This document shows positions 9,181 through 17,942 of a DNA stretch of 45,186 bases, one piece after another. Source of the DNA: Candidatus Sulfopaludibacter sp. GTDB taxonomy: Bacteria > Acidobacteriota > Terriglobia > Bryobacterales > Bryobacteraceae. Every line of letters starts with the position of its first letter. The stretch's first letter is position 1. Below the pieces are notes generated by a model. That model made no database searches. It was not told the DNA's origin and saw only the letters and a program-made list of their open reading frames with translations. The stretch is from contig JARLGM010000039.1 of the NCBI GenBank assembly GCA_031292755.1, forward strand, positions 1-45,186, in the 5' to 3' direction. The translations under genes were made by a program, and so were the position numbers.

Positions 9181-10017
9181 ATGAGGTACGGTTGGCCGGT
9201 TGCGGGAGTGGTGGGTGCGTGTGTGCTTGCCTGCACGGTGTTCGCCCAGAAGCCCTTCCGCGAATATCCCGCTTGGGAGTACAACAATTTCCCCTTGCCC
9301 AAGGACTACATGGTCCCCGGCGAGTGGACCTTCGCCCGCCTCATGTACCCCACCACGCACCTGCGCATCGACTGGCAAAGTGAGTTCAAGCGCGGCTTCG
9401 ACTGGCATGAAGGCAATACCAACTGGACCATCGACTATCCCCGTTCCGACCGGCATCTGGCCTTGGCCGTCCGCCGCCTCACGCGCATCGATGGACGCTC
9501 GGCCGAACAGACCATCAATGTGGACGCGGACGATGACGTGTTCAATTACCCATGGCTGTACGCGGTGGAAGTGGGCCACTGGGAACTGAACGACCGTCAA
9601 ATCGCCAAACTGCGCGAGTTTTTCGACCGGGGCGGCTTCTTTATGTGCGATGACTTCCACGGCACCGACGAATGGAACGTCTTCGTGGCCAGCTTCAAGA
9701 AAATCTTCCCGGACCGCCAGATTGTGGATATCGACAGCAAGGATGCCATTTTCCACACCGTCTTCGATCTGGACGAGCGTTACCAGGTGCCCGGCATGCA
9801 ATACACGCAGACCGGCCGCATCTACGAAAAGGACGGCGTGAATCCCGAGTTCCGCGCGGTTTACGACGATCACGGCCGCATCATTGCCGCCATCTGCCAC
9901 AACATGGATCTGGGCGATTCCTGGGAAAACGCCGACGAACCCACCTATCCGCAGAAGTTTTCCGCATTGGGCCTGCGCATCGGCGTCAACTACATCGTCT
10001 ACGCCATGACCCACTAA
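9181..10017 (+). CDS. secreted DUF4159-domain protein
   Basis: The ATG at 9181 gives 278 residues, beginning with a signal peptide that ends near CTVFAQ. The rest is one soluble domain typical of DUF4159: LAVRRLTRIDG, then YPWLYAVEVGHWELND, LREFFDRGGFFMCDDFHG, and near the end SALGLRIGVNYIVYAMTH. DUF4159 proteins are exported and share a fold with glutamine-amidotransferase-like domains; no activity is established. It lies 18 bases behind the peptidase gene on the same strand and is followed by a hairpin that could end the transcript. Confidence 0.85.
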   Translation: MRYGWPVAGVVGACVLACTVFAQKPFREYPAWEYNNFPLPKDYMVPGEWTFARLMYPTTHLRIDWQSEFKRGFDWHEGNTNWTIDYPRSDRHLALAVRRLTRIDGRSAEQTINVDADDDVFNYPWLYAVEVGHWELNDRQIAKLREFFDRGGFFMCDDFHGTDEWNVFVASFKKIFPDRQIVDIDSKDAIFHTVFDLDERYQVPGMQYTQTGRIYEKDGVNPEFRAVYDDHGRIIAAICHNMDLGDSWENADEPTYPQKFSALGLRIGVNYIVYAMTH

Positions 10018-10037
10018 AGGCTGAAACCCAGCCTTTT
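10016..10037 (+). terminator. intrinsic terminator-like hairpin after the DUF4159 gene
   Basis: AAAGGCTG and CAGCCTTT form a perfect 8-bp stem around a five-base loop, starting inside the stop codon and ending in TTTT. The U tract is short and the stem has an A/T base, so termination may be partial. The next gene starts 31 bases further on with its own strong ribosome binding site. Confidence 0.5.
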
Positions 10038-10068
10038 GGCGCGCGTACAATAAGTAACGGAGGTTGCG

Positions 10069-10815
10069 ATGTACGCCCGCGTTGCCGCTGTCATTTTGTT
10101 CCCGGCCGTTCTCGCGTTCGGCCAGCTTCCGCGGCCCACCGGTTCCGAGCCGCCGGCGAATACCAGTGGCATTGCGCCGCGCGCTACTCCGGGCGATTAC
10201 CCCGTGCGCCAATCCGCTCCCGGGCTCACGGTTGCGGCCACGGTGCTGTCTCCGGCCCAAGTTAAGAAACTGTTCCCCATGAATCTGGACTCCGCCGGCT
10301 ATGTTGTGGTGGAAATCGGGATCTTTCCGGACCCCGGAAACCAGGTGAGTGTCGATAACGGCCAGTTCCGTTTGCAGGTTGGCGATGACCGCACCATGCG
10401 GCGTCCGGTGGAGCCCGTGGAGATCATGGCTGCGAAGCGGGGCGGCGGCAAGAGCCATCAGCCGCCCAGTTTGCCGGGTAACATCCCGGTGATGACCACG
10501 GCGACCATCGGATACGAATCCGGCGGCCCTTACAACCGCGGTGGAGTTTATGGGGGCGCCAGCACGACGGTCGGCACTCCTGGAAGCCAGCCATACCCGG
10601 CGCCCGATCCCCGAACTGCCGCGCCGGATCCCGTGGATATCGAGCACGACTTGGTCGATAAGGAACTGGCCACGGGTATGACCACGGTGCCGGTGGCGGG
10701 ATATTTGTACTTCGCCAAACCCAGGCAGAAGCAGAAGAATCCGGCCTATGACCTGACTTACCGTGGCGCGGGCGAATCCATCCACCTGGCGCTGCCGGCT
10801 GTGTCAGCGAAGTGA
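10069..10815 (+). CDS. exported protein of unknown function
   Basis: An excellent GGAGG six bases before the ATG fixes the start. The 248-residue product has a signal peptide (MYARVAAVILFPAVLAFGQ) and then a Pro-rich stretch to about residue 45. A beta-rich region follows (GLTVAATVLSPAQVKKLFP, GYVVVEIGIFPDPGNQVSV), then a low-complexity Gly/Pro/Tyr region (about 145-190). It ends with VPVAGYLYFAKPRQKQKN and YRGAGESIHLALP. The second part resembles acidobacterial proteins that test how a surface protein's properties vary, but I recognise no named domain. Its last 58 bases overlap, tail to tail, the 3' end of the HEAT-like gene on the other strand. Confidence 0.75.
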   Translation: MYARVAAVILFPAVLAFGQLPRPTGSEPPANTSGIAPRATPGDYPVRQSAPGLTVAATVLSPAQVKKLFPMNLDSAGYVVVEIGIFPDPGNQVSVDNGQFRLQVGDDRTMRRPVEPVEIMAAKRGGGKSHQPPSLPGNIPVMTTATIGYESGGPYNRGGVYGGASTTVGTPGSQPYPAPDPRTAAPDPVDIEHDLVDKELATGMTTVPVAGYLYFAKPRQKQKNPAYDLTYRGAGESIHLALPAVSAK

Positions 10816-11690
10816 TTGGCTTGGAGGGAACCGTCGGCCGGCCCCGGCTGCACCGCGGCGGCGGCAGCCTCGCGGATCTCGGCGTCCTGGCTCGCCAGGC
10901 CGTGTTGGAGAGCCTCCTGATTGCGCGTCGTGGCCGGCAGGTACCGTAGCAGCCGCATGGTCTCCAGACGGACCGCGCGATCGGGGTGCTTCGCCAGCGA
11001 TCCCACATCCGTGAGCGGCAAAGCCCTCTCCCAGGAGGCCAGGATCTTCAAAATGTCCAGCGGATTCTCTCGCCGTAAAGCCCACTGGATGGCATTCTCA
11101 CATAACGCCACGGCATGTAGTCTGAGTTCGCCGGCCAGCGCCGACCGGATCCCGGAAGTCTCCATCATCGCCGCTTCAAACACGTGCGTGATGTCCACGT
11201 CACGGCCGCCCGCGAGCAGAATACGGTCCGCGTTCAGCCGGATCTGCCCGTCGGTATCCCGGGACGCCTTGCAGGCAAGCTCGCGCACCTTCTGGAATAC
11301 CGGCTGGTGATGCGCCACGGTGGCGATGCGGACGAAGGCCGTGCGCCGCCTGGCAAGAGTGGCGGACCGGGTCTCCCGCAGCCAGCGGTCCACAAATCCG
11401 AGAGCCATGGCCAGTTCGCAGAGCTCCTCGCGGCGGGCGGCTACCCTGACCTGGTATGCCAGCAGCATCTCGCACAGATGGCCCGGATGCGCGTCCGCGA
11501 GTGCGCGCAAGGCCCCTAACTCGCGGCTGCCGCACAGGTAGGCGGCCAGGGCGTTCTCCATCTCCGCCTGCACGGCGGGGGTGAGGCGCCGCCCGCGGGA
11601 TAGGGAAACCCACGCCAGCATGGCCAGGTACGCCGCGGCCAGGATGGGCACCAGCACCAGGAACGCATCCAGAAGCTGCGAGCTTGTCAT
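10758..11690 (-). CDS. membrane-anchored HEAT-repeat-like protein
   Basis: The 310-residue protein starts with one transmembrane helix (about 8-32, LLDAFLVLVPILAAAYLAMLA). A helical cytoplasmic region follows, in which degenerate HEAT-like units can be seen: residues about 140-290 with DGQIRLNADRILLAGG, HPDRAVRLETMRLLRYLP and ASQDAEIREAAAAAVQ. Such repeats are protein-binding scaffolds. The ATG overlaps the stop of the upstream response regulator as ATGA, so the two are made together, and it may be the regulator's membrane partner (inference). The 3' end runs 58 bases into the convergent upstream gene. Confidence 0.75.
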   Translation of the reverse strand: MTSSQLLDAFLVLVPILAAAYLAMLAWVSLSRGRRLTPAVQAEMENALAAYLCGSRELGALRALADAHPGHLCEMLLAYQVRVAARREELCELAMALGFVDRWLRETRSATLARRRTAFVRIATVAHHQPVFQKVRELACKASRDTDGQIRLNADRILLAGGRDVDITHVFEAAMMETSGIRSALAGELRLHAVALCENAIQWALRRENPLDILKILASWERALPLTDVGSLAKHPDRAVRLETMRLLRYLPATTRNQEALQHGLASQDAEIREAAAAAVQPGPADGSLQANHFADTAGSARWMDSPAPR

Positions 11691-13219
11691 AGCAGAAACC
11701 TCTTCAGGCGAGCTACCAGCTCGAAGGGGTTGAAAGGTTTGGTCACGTAGTCGTCCGCTCCCAGGTTGAAAGCCCGCAGGATGTCCTTCTCCCGTCCCAG
11801 CGCGGTGAGCACGATGACGCGCGTCGGGATCTTCTCCTCGCGAATGGCGGCGAGCACTTCGTAGCCGTCCATCCCGGGAATATCGACATCCAGGATGGCC
11901 ACGTGTGGCTGCTCGCTTCGGATCAGGCTCAGGGCGGTGAGACCGTTATCGGCGGCTTTGCAGGACATACCGTGGTTCTGTAACGCCATGCGGACCACCG
12001 TATGCACGATGTGATCGTGATCGGCCAGCAGGATCCGGGGAGAGCCGGCGGCCATGCGGGGCCGCGGCGGCGCTTCGGTGGCGATCGCAGGAGCCGGCGC
12101 GGGGGCAGCCACCACATGCCGTGAGCCGGCGAAGGCGATGCGCAGTAACACCTCCTGCGTATCCGAACGCCCTACAATGAAGTCCACCGCGCGGGAGCGC
12201 ACCGGCGTAGCCAGCGCCACCAGGTCGCGCTGTTCGCCGGCGAATACCAGCTTTATTGAGGCATGGAAGGGCTCGTCCGCCTGGACCCAGCGGCTTTGCA
12301 GGGTGTCGCGCCTTACGTGAAACAGAACCAGGTCGCAATTCTGAATGGCTTCGGAGGCGGGGTCATCGCCTTCGCTGAACAACAAAGGCCGCGCTTTCAC
12401 GCGCTCCAGCACCGTACACATGCCATCGGCGCGTTCGGCCGTAAAGCCGACCAGGGCGACCCGCTTCCCGGCCACCGCTTCGGCAAGGTAATCGGGGACG
12501 GGCGCGAACGCATCGCCGGAGAGCTCCGAAAAGCTGAGCAGCAGGTCGCTGACCACCTCGCGAAGCTCGGGCACCACCAGCGGCTCTTCGCGCAGCAATT
12601 GTTCCGCTCTCTGAACCAGCAGGGAAATCTCGCTGTGTCCCAGAAGCGCCGCGCTGCCCACCCACTGATGCAGTTGCCCTGCCGCGCGCGCTGCGTCGAA
12701 ACCCGATTTCATGCTATCCAGCAACTGCCTGCAGTACTCGGAGCCCTCATGCAGAAAGCCGCGCCGCAGGGTCTCGATTTCCGAACCGAAGATGGCCTGC
12801 GCAGGCTCGCCGGGGCGCTGTGCTTCGTCCTTGGCAGGAGTACCGGCGTCCGGCGCGAGCAATTGCCGCACCCGGAAAGCCAGTGCGGCGGTGTCGATCG
12901 GCTTGCTGATATAGTCGTCACAGCCCGCGCCAAGAGCGCGTTCGCGGTCGCCGGCCATGGCGCAGGCGGTCAGCGCCACGACACGGATGGCCTTGGTCTG
13001 CGGATTCTGTTTGACACGCCGGGTCATTTCCAGACCGTTCATGCCCGGCAGTTGGAGATCGGCGAGGATCAGTTCGGGCCGGTAGCTGGACAGCATGAGC
13101 AAAGCGTCTTCCGCGCGTTCCGCGGTGCGGACCTCGTATCCCTCATGAGTCAGCAGCAGGCGCATCAGTTTCAAGTTCACCGGCGCGTCGTCCACAACAA
13201 GAATGGGTGCTCCAGCCAT
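11687..13219 (-). CDS. multidomain response regulator, REC - Hpt - degenerate REC - REC
   Basis: The 510-residue protein has a first receiver domain (1-122) with D10/D11, phospho-acceptor D54, T84 and K106 all in place. Residues about 150-235 form a helical region with LHQWVGSAALLG; H184 sits where the phosphorylated His of an Hpt domain is found. Residues about 250-365 resemble a receiver fold lacking the acidic pocket. The C-terminal receiver (about 393-510) has the acidic LADHD start, D444, T472 and K494. No kinase or DNA-binding domain is present, so it is a phosphorelay hub acting through partners. It is translationally coupled to the HEAT-like membrane gene behind it. Confidence 0.85.
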   Translation of the reverse strand: MAGAPILVVDDAPVNLKLMRLLLTHEGYEVRTAERAEDALLMLSSYRPELILADLQLPGMNGLEMTRRVKQNPQTKAIRVVALTACAMAGDRERALGAGCDDYISKPIDTAALAFRVRQLLAPDAGTPAKDEAQRPGEPAQAIFGSEIETLRRGFLHEGSEYCRQLLDSMKSGFDAARAAGQLHQWVGSAALLGHSEISLLVQRAEQLLREEPLVVPELREVVSDLLLSFSELSGDAFAPVPDYLAEAVAGKRVALVGFTAERADGMCTVLERVKARPLLFSEGDDPASEAIQNCDLVLFHVRRDTLQSRWVQADEPFHASIKLVFAGEQRDLVALATPVRSRAVDFIVGRSDTQEVLLRIAFAGSRHVVAAPAPAPAIATEAPPRPRMAAGSPRILLADHDHIVHTVVRMALQNHGMSCKAADNGLTALSLIRSEQPHVAILDVDIPGMDGYEVLAAIREEKIPTRVIVLTALGREKDILRAFNLGADDYVTKPFNPFELVARLKRFLL

Positions 13220-13264
13220 GAGACGAGTATGCGTTTATGCGGAGGCCGGCCGGAAGGTCTAGCC

Positions 13265-13298
13265 GTACCGAAAAAGGCGGCGAGTGGGGTACCGAAAA
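13265..13298. repeat. direct repeat GTACCGAAAA, 24-bp period
   Basis: The 10-mer GTACCGAAAA occurs at 13265-13274 and again at 13289-13298, exactly 24 bp apart, in the spacer between the divergent regulator and permease genes. Two sites on nearly the same face of the helix suggest binding of a dimeric regulator, but no binding protein can be named. Confidence 0.4.
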
Positions 13299-13361
13299 GT
13301 CTCGAACGTCCCAAAACGATTCGGAGGTACTAACGAAAGCGGGGAAAGTTCTATGCGCGGC

Positions 13362-13414
13362 GTGTCCGCTTTCGGACGGCCAGTCGCAAAACGGGACACC
13401 GGAGTGGCGGACAC
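13362..13414. promoter_or_regulatory. candidate operator ahead of the orphan ABC permease
   Basis: GTGTCCGC at 13362-13369 is matched by its exact reverse complement GCGGACAC at 13407-13414, with a further GGGACACC between them. The left half is also part of a small palindrome, GTCCG-cttt-CGGAC. Such clustered half-sites about 55-105 bases ahead of a start codon suit a transcription factor. No -35/-10 pair could be assigned with confidence. Confidence 0.4.
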
Positions 13415-13468
13415 CCCCGGGGTTTGACTGATCGCGGCCCGGCATGGCGCGTGCACTATGCGTGGTTT

Positions 13469-15931
13469 ATGTTGTATGACCTTCGTTATGCCTTGCGGAC
13501 GCTGGCGAAATCGCCGGGTTTCGCCTCCGTCGCCATTTTGGCTCTGGCTCTGGGGATTGGGGCCAACACCGCCATCTTCAGCGTGGTGAATGCGGTACTG
13601 TTAAAGCCTCTTCCGTATCGCGATGCCCGGCGGCTGGTGCTCGTGCAGGAGCGGATCCCCAAGGTGTTTGCCGAGTGGATAGCGGTTTCGCCTCCGGATG
13701 TCATCGATATCATGCAACGGACGCGATCGCTGGATGCGGTGGCCGCGTTCGAGGGGCAGCGGGTGAACTTCGCCATGGGCAACGCGGAGCCGACACGCCT
13801 CACGGGCGCGCGCATCTCCGCCAGCCTGATTCCTGCTCTGGGAATTCCCCCGATGCTGGGCCGCGCGTTCACACCGCAAGAAGACTCGCCGGACCACCAT
13901 GTGGTGATCCTCGGTTATGGCCTGTGGCACGACCGTTTCGGCGCCGACCCGAACGTCACCGGGCGGCGCGTTCAGTTGGACAGCCAGCCGTACACGGTAA
14001 TCGGCGTGATGCCGCGCCAGTTCGTATTTCCGCCGCGCGGCACGCCCCACGCGACCACCGATCCCGCGGAGTATTGGGTCCCGATGGCATTCACCAAAGA
14101 CGAGCTCGCCGATTTCGTGGACGATTTCGATTTCGGCGTGGTGGGGCACATGAAGGCCGGCGTGCCGGAGGCGCAGGTCCGTGACGACATGACCGCGGTG
14201 GCGCACCAGATAGAGGACAAGTATCCGGAAGCGTACAAGAGCGGGCTCGGGCTCCGGCTGGAGATTGGCGCGACGTCGTTGGGCGAAATTGTCTCCGGGC
14301 CGGCGCGCCCCATTTTGTTTGTCCTGCTGGGGGCGGTGGCCTTCGTGCTGCTGATCGCCTGTGCCAACGTGGCCAACCTCCTGTTGAGCCGGGCCGCGGG
14401 GCGGCAGCACGAGATGGCCATTCGCTCGGCCTTGGGTGCGGGCCGCTGGCGCATGCTGCGGCAGGCACTCACCGAGAGCCTGGTGCTGGGTCTTGCCGGC
14501 GGAGCGCTGGGCGTGTGGCTGGCCTCGCTGGCGCTGAGCACTTTCGTCGCGGTGCTGCCGGGCAGCATTCCACACTCTTCAGACGTCACGCTGGATCTTC
14601 GGGTCCTGGCCTTTGCGGCCGCGCTTTCGCTGCTGACGGGGGTAGGTTTCGGAAGCGTGCCGGCGCTCAGCGCGATGCGCGGCAATATGGGCGCGGCGCT
14701 TCACGAAACGGCCCGCGGCACTACCGCGGGAGCGGCCCGGCGCCGCATGAAGAATGTGCTGGTGGTGGGCGAGATTGCCCTTTCGCTGGTCCTGCTGATG
14801 GGCGCGGGATTGCTGGTTCGCAGCTACATCAGCGCCATGAAGACCGACCCCGGCTTCCGGCCGGAGCACGTTCTTTCGTTCGGTGTTTCCCTGCCGCCGA
14901 ACCAATATCCACAGGACCGCGTATTGCCCTTCTTCCATGAGCTGACCGCGAAGCTCCAGGCGATTCCGGGCGTGGTGGCGGCAGGCGGCGGCAATTATAT
15001 TCCGCTGCAGGGCACAACGTGGAATCGCACGTTTATGCCGGAAGGCTGGCATCCGGCGGACGGCAAGATTCCGATTCACGACTTCACGCCGGTGTGTGGC
15101 GACCTGCTGCAGGCACTGGGCGTGCCGTTGCGGCGCGGCCGTTACTTCACCAGCGCCGACCGCAAGGATGCGCTTCCGGTGGTGATGGTGAGCGAGAACC
15201 TGGCGCGCCGCTACTGGCCCGGGCAGGACCCCATCGGCAAACGCTTGAAATACGGGTCCGGGAGCGACAAACGGAACTGGGCCACGATTGTGGGCGTGGT
15301 GGCCGATGCCAAATCGACCAGCATGGAAGGCGAGCCCATGCCTCACTCCTACCAGCCGGTGGATCAACTGGAGGACGGCTACTCCACGGTCGGGGCGCTC
15401 ACTTTTATGATCCGCACCAGTGGCGACCCGGCCGCCGTGGCGTCCGCCGCGCGGCAGGCGGTGGCTTCGCTGGACCCGGCCCTGCCGCTCTCTGCCATGC
15501 GCACCATGCAGGAGGTGGTGGACGCCAGCCTGCAACCGCGGCGGTTCGATACCTGGCTGGTGGGCCTGTTTGCCGCGCTGGCCCTCTTTCTGGCGATGCT
15601 GGGGATTTACGGCGTCATCGCGTTCGCCGTGGCGCAGCGCACGCAGGAGATCGGCATCCGCATGGCTTTGGGCGCGAACGGCAGCGATGTGCTGAATCTG
15701 TTCCTGCGCGAGGGGCTGGTGCTGGTGCTGACAGGCATCGTGCTGGGTTCCCTGGGCGCCCTGGCGATGGGCCGCTATATCGCGACTCTGCTCTACGGCG
15801 TGCAGCCTTCGGATGTGGGGACGCTGGCAACGGTGAGTGGGGTGCTGGCGGCGACGGCGATTGCGGCGACTCTGGTGCCTGCGCGGCGCGCGGTGCGGCT
15901 GGACCCGATGACGGCTCTGCGCCATCAGTAG
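13469..15931 (+). CDS. orphan ABC transporter permease, duplicated MacB/FtsX type (ADOP, TIGR03434-like)
   Basis: The likely start is the ATG at 13469 ([18 protein letters not shown]), a standard beginning for this family; the frame is open to 13424. The 820-residue product has two tandem permease units. Each has a helix, a large MacB-type periplasmic core and an FtsX-like three-helix block: [24 protein letters not shown] in the first, [17 protein letters not shown] in the second. No ATPase gene lies nearby, as is typical of the 'acidobacterial duplicated orphan permeases'. MacB relatives act as mechanotransmission exporters or envelope machines rather than classical transporters; the substrate is unknown. 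It has no PadR-like regulator next to it, which is common beside other family members. Confidence 0.92.
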   Translation: MLYDLRYALRTLAKSPGFASVAILALALGIGANTAIFSVVNAVLLKPLPYRDARRLVLVQERIPKVFAEWIAVSPPDVIDIMQRTRSLDAVAAFEGQRVNFAMGNAEPTRLTGARISASLIPALGIPPMLGRAFTPQEDSPDHHVVILGYGLWHDRFGADPNVTGRRVQLDSQPYTVIGVMPRQFVFPPRGTPHATTDPAEYWVPMAFTKDELADFVDDFDFGVVGHMKAGVPEAQVRDDMTAVAHQIEDKYPEAYKSGLGLRLEIGATSLGEIVSGPARPILFVLLGAVAFVLLIACANVANLLLSRAAGRQHEMAIRSALGAGRWRMLRQALTESLVLGLAGGALGVWLASLALSTFVAVLPGSIPHSSDVTLDLRVLAFAAALSLLTGVGFGSVPALSAMRGNMGAALHETARGTTAGAARRRMKNVLVVGEIALSLVLLMGAGLLVRSYISAMKTDPGFRPEHVLSFGVSLPPNQYPQDRVLPFFHELTAKLQAIPGVVAAGGGNYIPLQGTTWNRTFMPEGWHPADGKIPIHDFTPVCGDLLQALGVPLRRGRYFTSADRKDALPVVMVSENLARRYWPGQDPIGKRLKYGSGSDKRNWATIVGVVADAKSTSMEGEPMPHSYQPVDQLEDGYSTVGALTFMIRTSGDPAAVASAARQAVASLDPALPLSAMRTMQEVVDASLQPRRFDTWLVGLFAALALFLAMLGIYGVIAFAVAQRTQEIGIRMALGANGSDVLNLFLREGLVLVLTGIVLGSLGALAMGRYIATLLYGVQPSDVGTLATVSGVLAATAIAATLVPARRAVRLDPMTALRHQ

Positions 15932-16008
15932 GGAACGCTTAACATTCCTTTACGCGGAAAGGCCCGGCGCTCGCGGGTATAGTTGCGTCATCCAGGTAGA
16001 GAACAAGA

Positions 16009-17633
16009 ATGCAATTTTCCATGCTGGTCGCGGCGCTGCTGCTCGCTGCGCCGCTAGCTGCGTCCCCGCCGGCGAAAGGCAGTCAGGCTTATGCCCAAGG
16101 GCGCGCCCTGGAACAGCGGAAGGATTGGAGCGGCGCGCTGGCGCAATACCAGAAGGCGGCGGCCGAAGATCCCGCCAACCTGCTGTTTCAGATTGCGGTC
16201 TATCGCGCCGGGTTCGAGGCCCGGCAGGCGCAAAAAGAAGCGCAGGCAGGCGCCAGCGTTCCAGGGAAGGACCAGACGCGGGCACGAATCGCCAGGATTC
16301 AGCCGGCGCCCGAACTGCAGCCGCTCAGCACCGAACCGATCGATCTGAAGCTGATCGACCAATCGCCGAAAACCATGTTTGAAACCGTGTGCAAATATAG
16401 CGGGATCAACCTGGTGATCGATCCGGAGTATCAGCCCGGAAAGAACCTGTCGCTGGATCTGAAGAGCGCCACCATCGATCAGGCGCTGGATTTTCTCGCG
16501 TCCACGACCAGGAGCTTCTGGAAGCCGCTCTCCAGCAACACCATTCTGCTGACCAACGACAATCCCAATAAGCGCCGCGACTACGAGCAACTGGTGACGC
16601 GCACGTTCTATCTCTCCAATGTGAATACTCCGGCGGAGCTACAGGAAATCGTCACCACCATTCGCACAATCGCCGATTTGCAGCGGGTGACGGTTTGCAA
16701 CAACCAGTTCGCCAGCATTGCCCGCGGCGAGGCCGGCAAAACAGCGCTGGCGGAAAAGATTGTCAGCGATCTGGATAAGCCTCGCAGCGAGGTGCTGGTG
16801 GACATTCTGGTGCTGGAAGCCACCAGCACCTTCAGCAAGCAACTCGCCACGGCACTGGCTTCTACCGGCTTGAACGTGCCGGTGACTTTTTCGCCGCGAT
16901 CGGGTATACAGGTCAGCAGCTCCAGTTCGTCGTCATCCGGTTCGAGCGCCACGAGCGCGGTATCGCTGGCCAGCCTGGGCCACCTTTCCAGCGCCGACTA
17001 TGCGGTAACGCTACCCGGTGCGCTGTTGCAGGCGGCGTTGAGCGATGCCCGGACCAAAATCATGCAGGCGCCGCAGGTGCGCGCCGTGGACAATGCCAAG
17101 GCGGTTCTGAAAGATCGGCGAACGTGAGCCCATCGCTTCCGGTAGTTACTCGGCCGGGGCCAATGCCACCGCCGCAAACGCCTTGGTCAACACGCAGTTC
17201 ACGTATATCGATGTGGGGGTGAATGTGGAGATGACGCCGCGAGTACACGATGGCGGCGAGGTGTCCATCCATATCGAACTGGAGATCAGCAGCGTCACCG
17301 GACAGGTCAGTCTGGGCGGCATCGATCAACCCGTGATCGGGCAGAGGAAAGTAACCCACGACATCCGGGTGCGCGAGGGCGAGGTGAGCTTTGGGCGGTC
17401 TGATCAACGACAGCGAGTCGCAGACGATCACGGGCATTCCGGGGCTGGCCAACATCCCGTTGCTACGCCGCTTTTTTACCGGAACCGCGAACGGCCGCAG
17501 CCACAGCGAGCTGATGATCGCGATGGTGCCTCATATTGTGCGCCGGCCGGATGTTTCGCCGGAAAACGCGCGAGCAATCGGCACCGGCACGGCGAGCGCG
17601 GTGAAGCTGACCTACTCGCCGGAGAAGCGGTGA
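16009..17633 (+). pseudogene. secretin (GspD/PilQ family), interrupted by two frameshifts
   Basis: Frame 1 (16009-17112) encodes a signal peptide, a TPR-like stretch (AYAQGRALEQRKDWSGALAQY), an STN-like region (about 115-185, FETVCKYSGINLVID) and the start of the secretin core up to VRAVDNAKAVLK. A frame change at the AAA at 17110-17112 continues as IGEREPIASGSYSAG and then VGVNVEMTPRVHDGGEVSI. A second change at TTTGGG (17390-17395) continues as GGLINDSESQTITGIPGLANIPLLRRFF, ending at 17633. Together the pieces give an ordinary secretin of about 540 residues, an outer-membrane ring for type II secretion or type IV pili. Both breaks lie in short homopolymers, so sequencing error is as likely as real gene loss. 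No other secretion or pilus gene lies nearby. Confidence 0.85.
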
Positions 17634-17635
17634 CT

Positions 17636-17929
17636 TTACCGCGGGGGCACGCGGCGGATCACCGAACCCATCTCATCGGGACTCGCCCGGGTGAAGGATC
17701 CATGATCGGCTGCCGCAGCCTTGGGTGCGGGCGTCTTCTTCCCGGCCCGGGGTTTGCCGGGAGGCGCGGGAGGCACTTCCACCAGATAATCGTAGACCCC
17801 CAATCGGCGCTCGGCGGGCTGCGGTGGGATGATCACCGTCTTTTCCAGGATGGTGCACCCCTCCACCTTTTCGCCGGGCTCATGACTAAATCGTGACCGA
17901 ACCATCTTCGTGAGCATTACATTAAGCAT
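17636..17929 (-). CDS. small Pro/Lys-rich ORF, possibly a real gene
   Basis: An ATG at 17929, 13 bases after the stop of the ASPIC gene on the same strand, opens 97 codons. The middle (EGCTILEKTVIIPPQPAERRLGVYDYLVEVPPAPPGK) looks protein-like, and the tail is rich in Pro, Lys and Ala. No ribosome binding site stands out and no family is recognised. It would be the last gene of the sensor-kinase unit. It may equally be a chance frame in GC-rich DNA. Confidence 0.35.
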   Translation of the reverse strand: MLNVMLTKMVRSRFSHEPGEKVEGCTILEKTVIIPPQPAERRLGVYDYLVEVPPAPPGKPRAGKKTPAPKAAAADHGSFTRASPDEMGSVIRRVPPR

Positions 17930-17942
17930 GACACACCGGGGA

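Noticed and set aside
7492..10785. A 1097-codon open frame on the minus strand opposite the peptidase and DUF4159 genes
   Set aside because: It is an antisense shadow: its composition is skewed to His, Arg, Gly and Ala with no domain, while the plus strand holds clear families with signal peptides and ribosome binding sites.
13469..15931. Ordinary MacB efflux pump with partner ATPase
   Set aside because: No ATPase or MacA-type gene is adjacent, and the double permease layout fits the orphan acidobacterial family.
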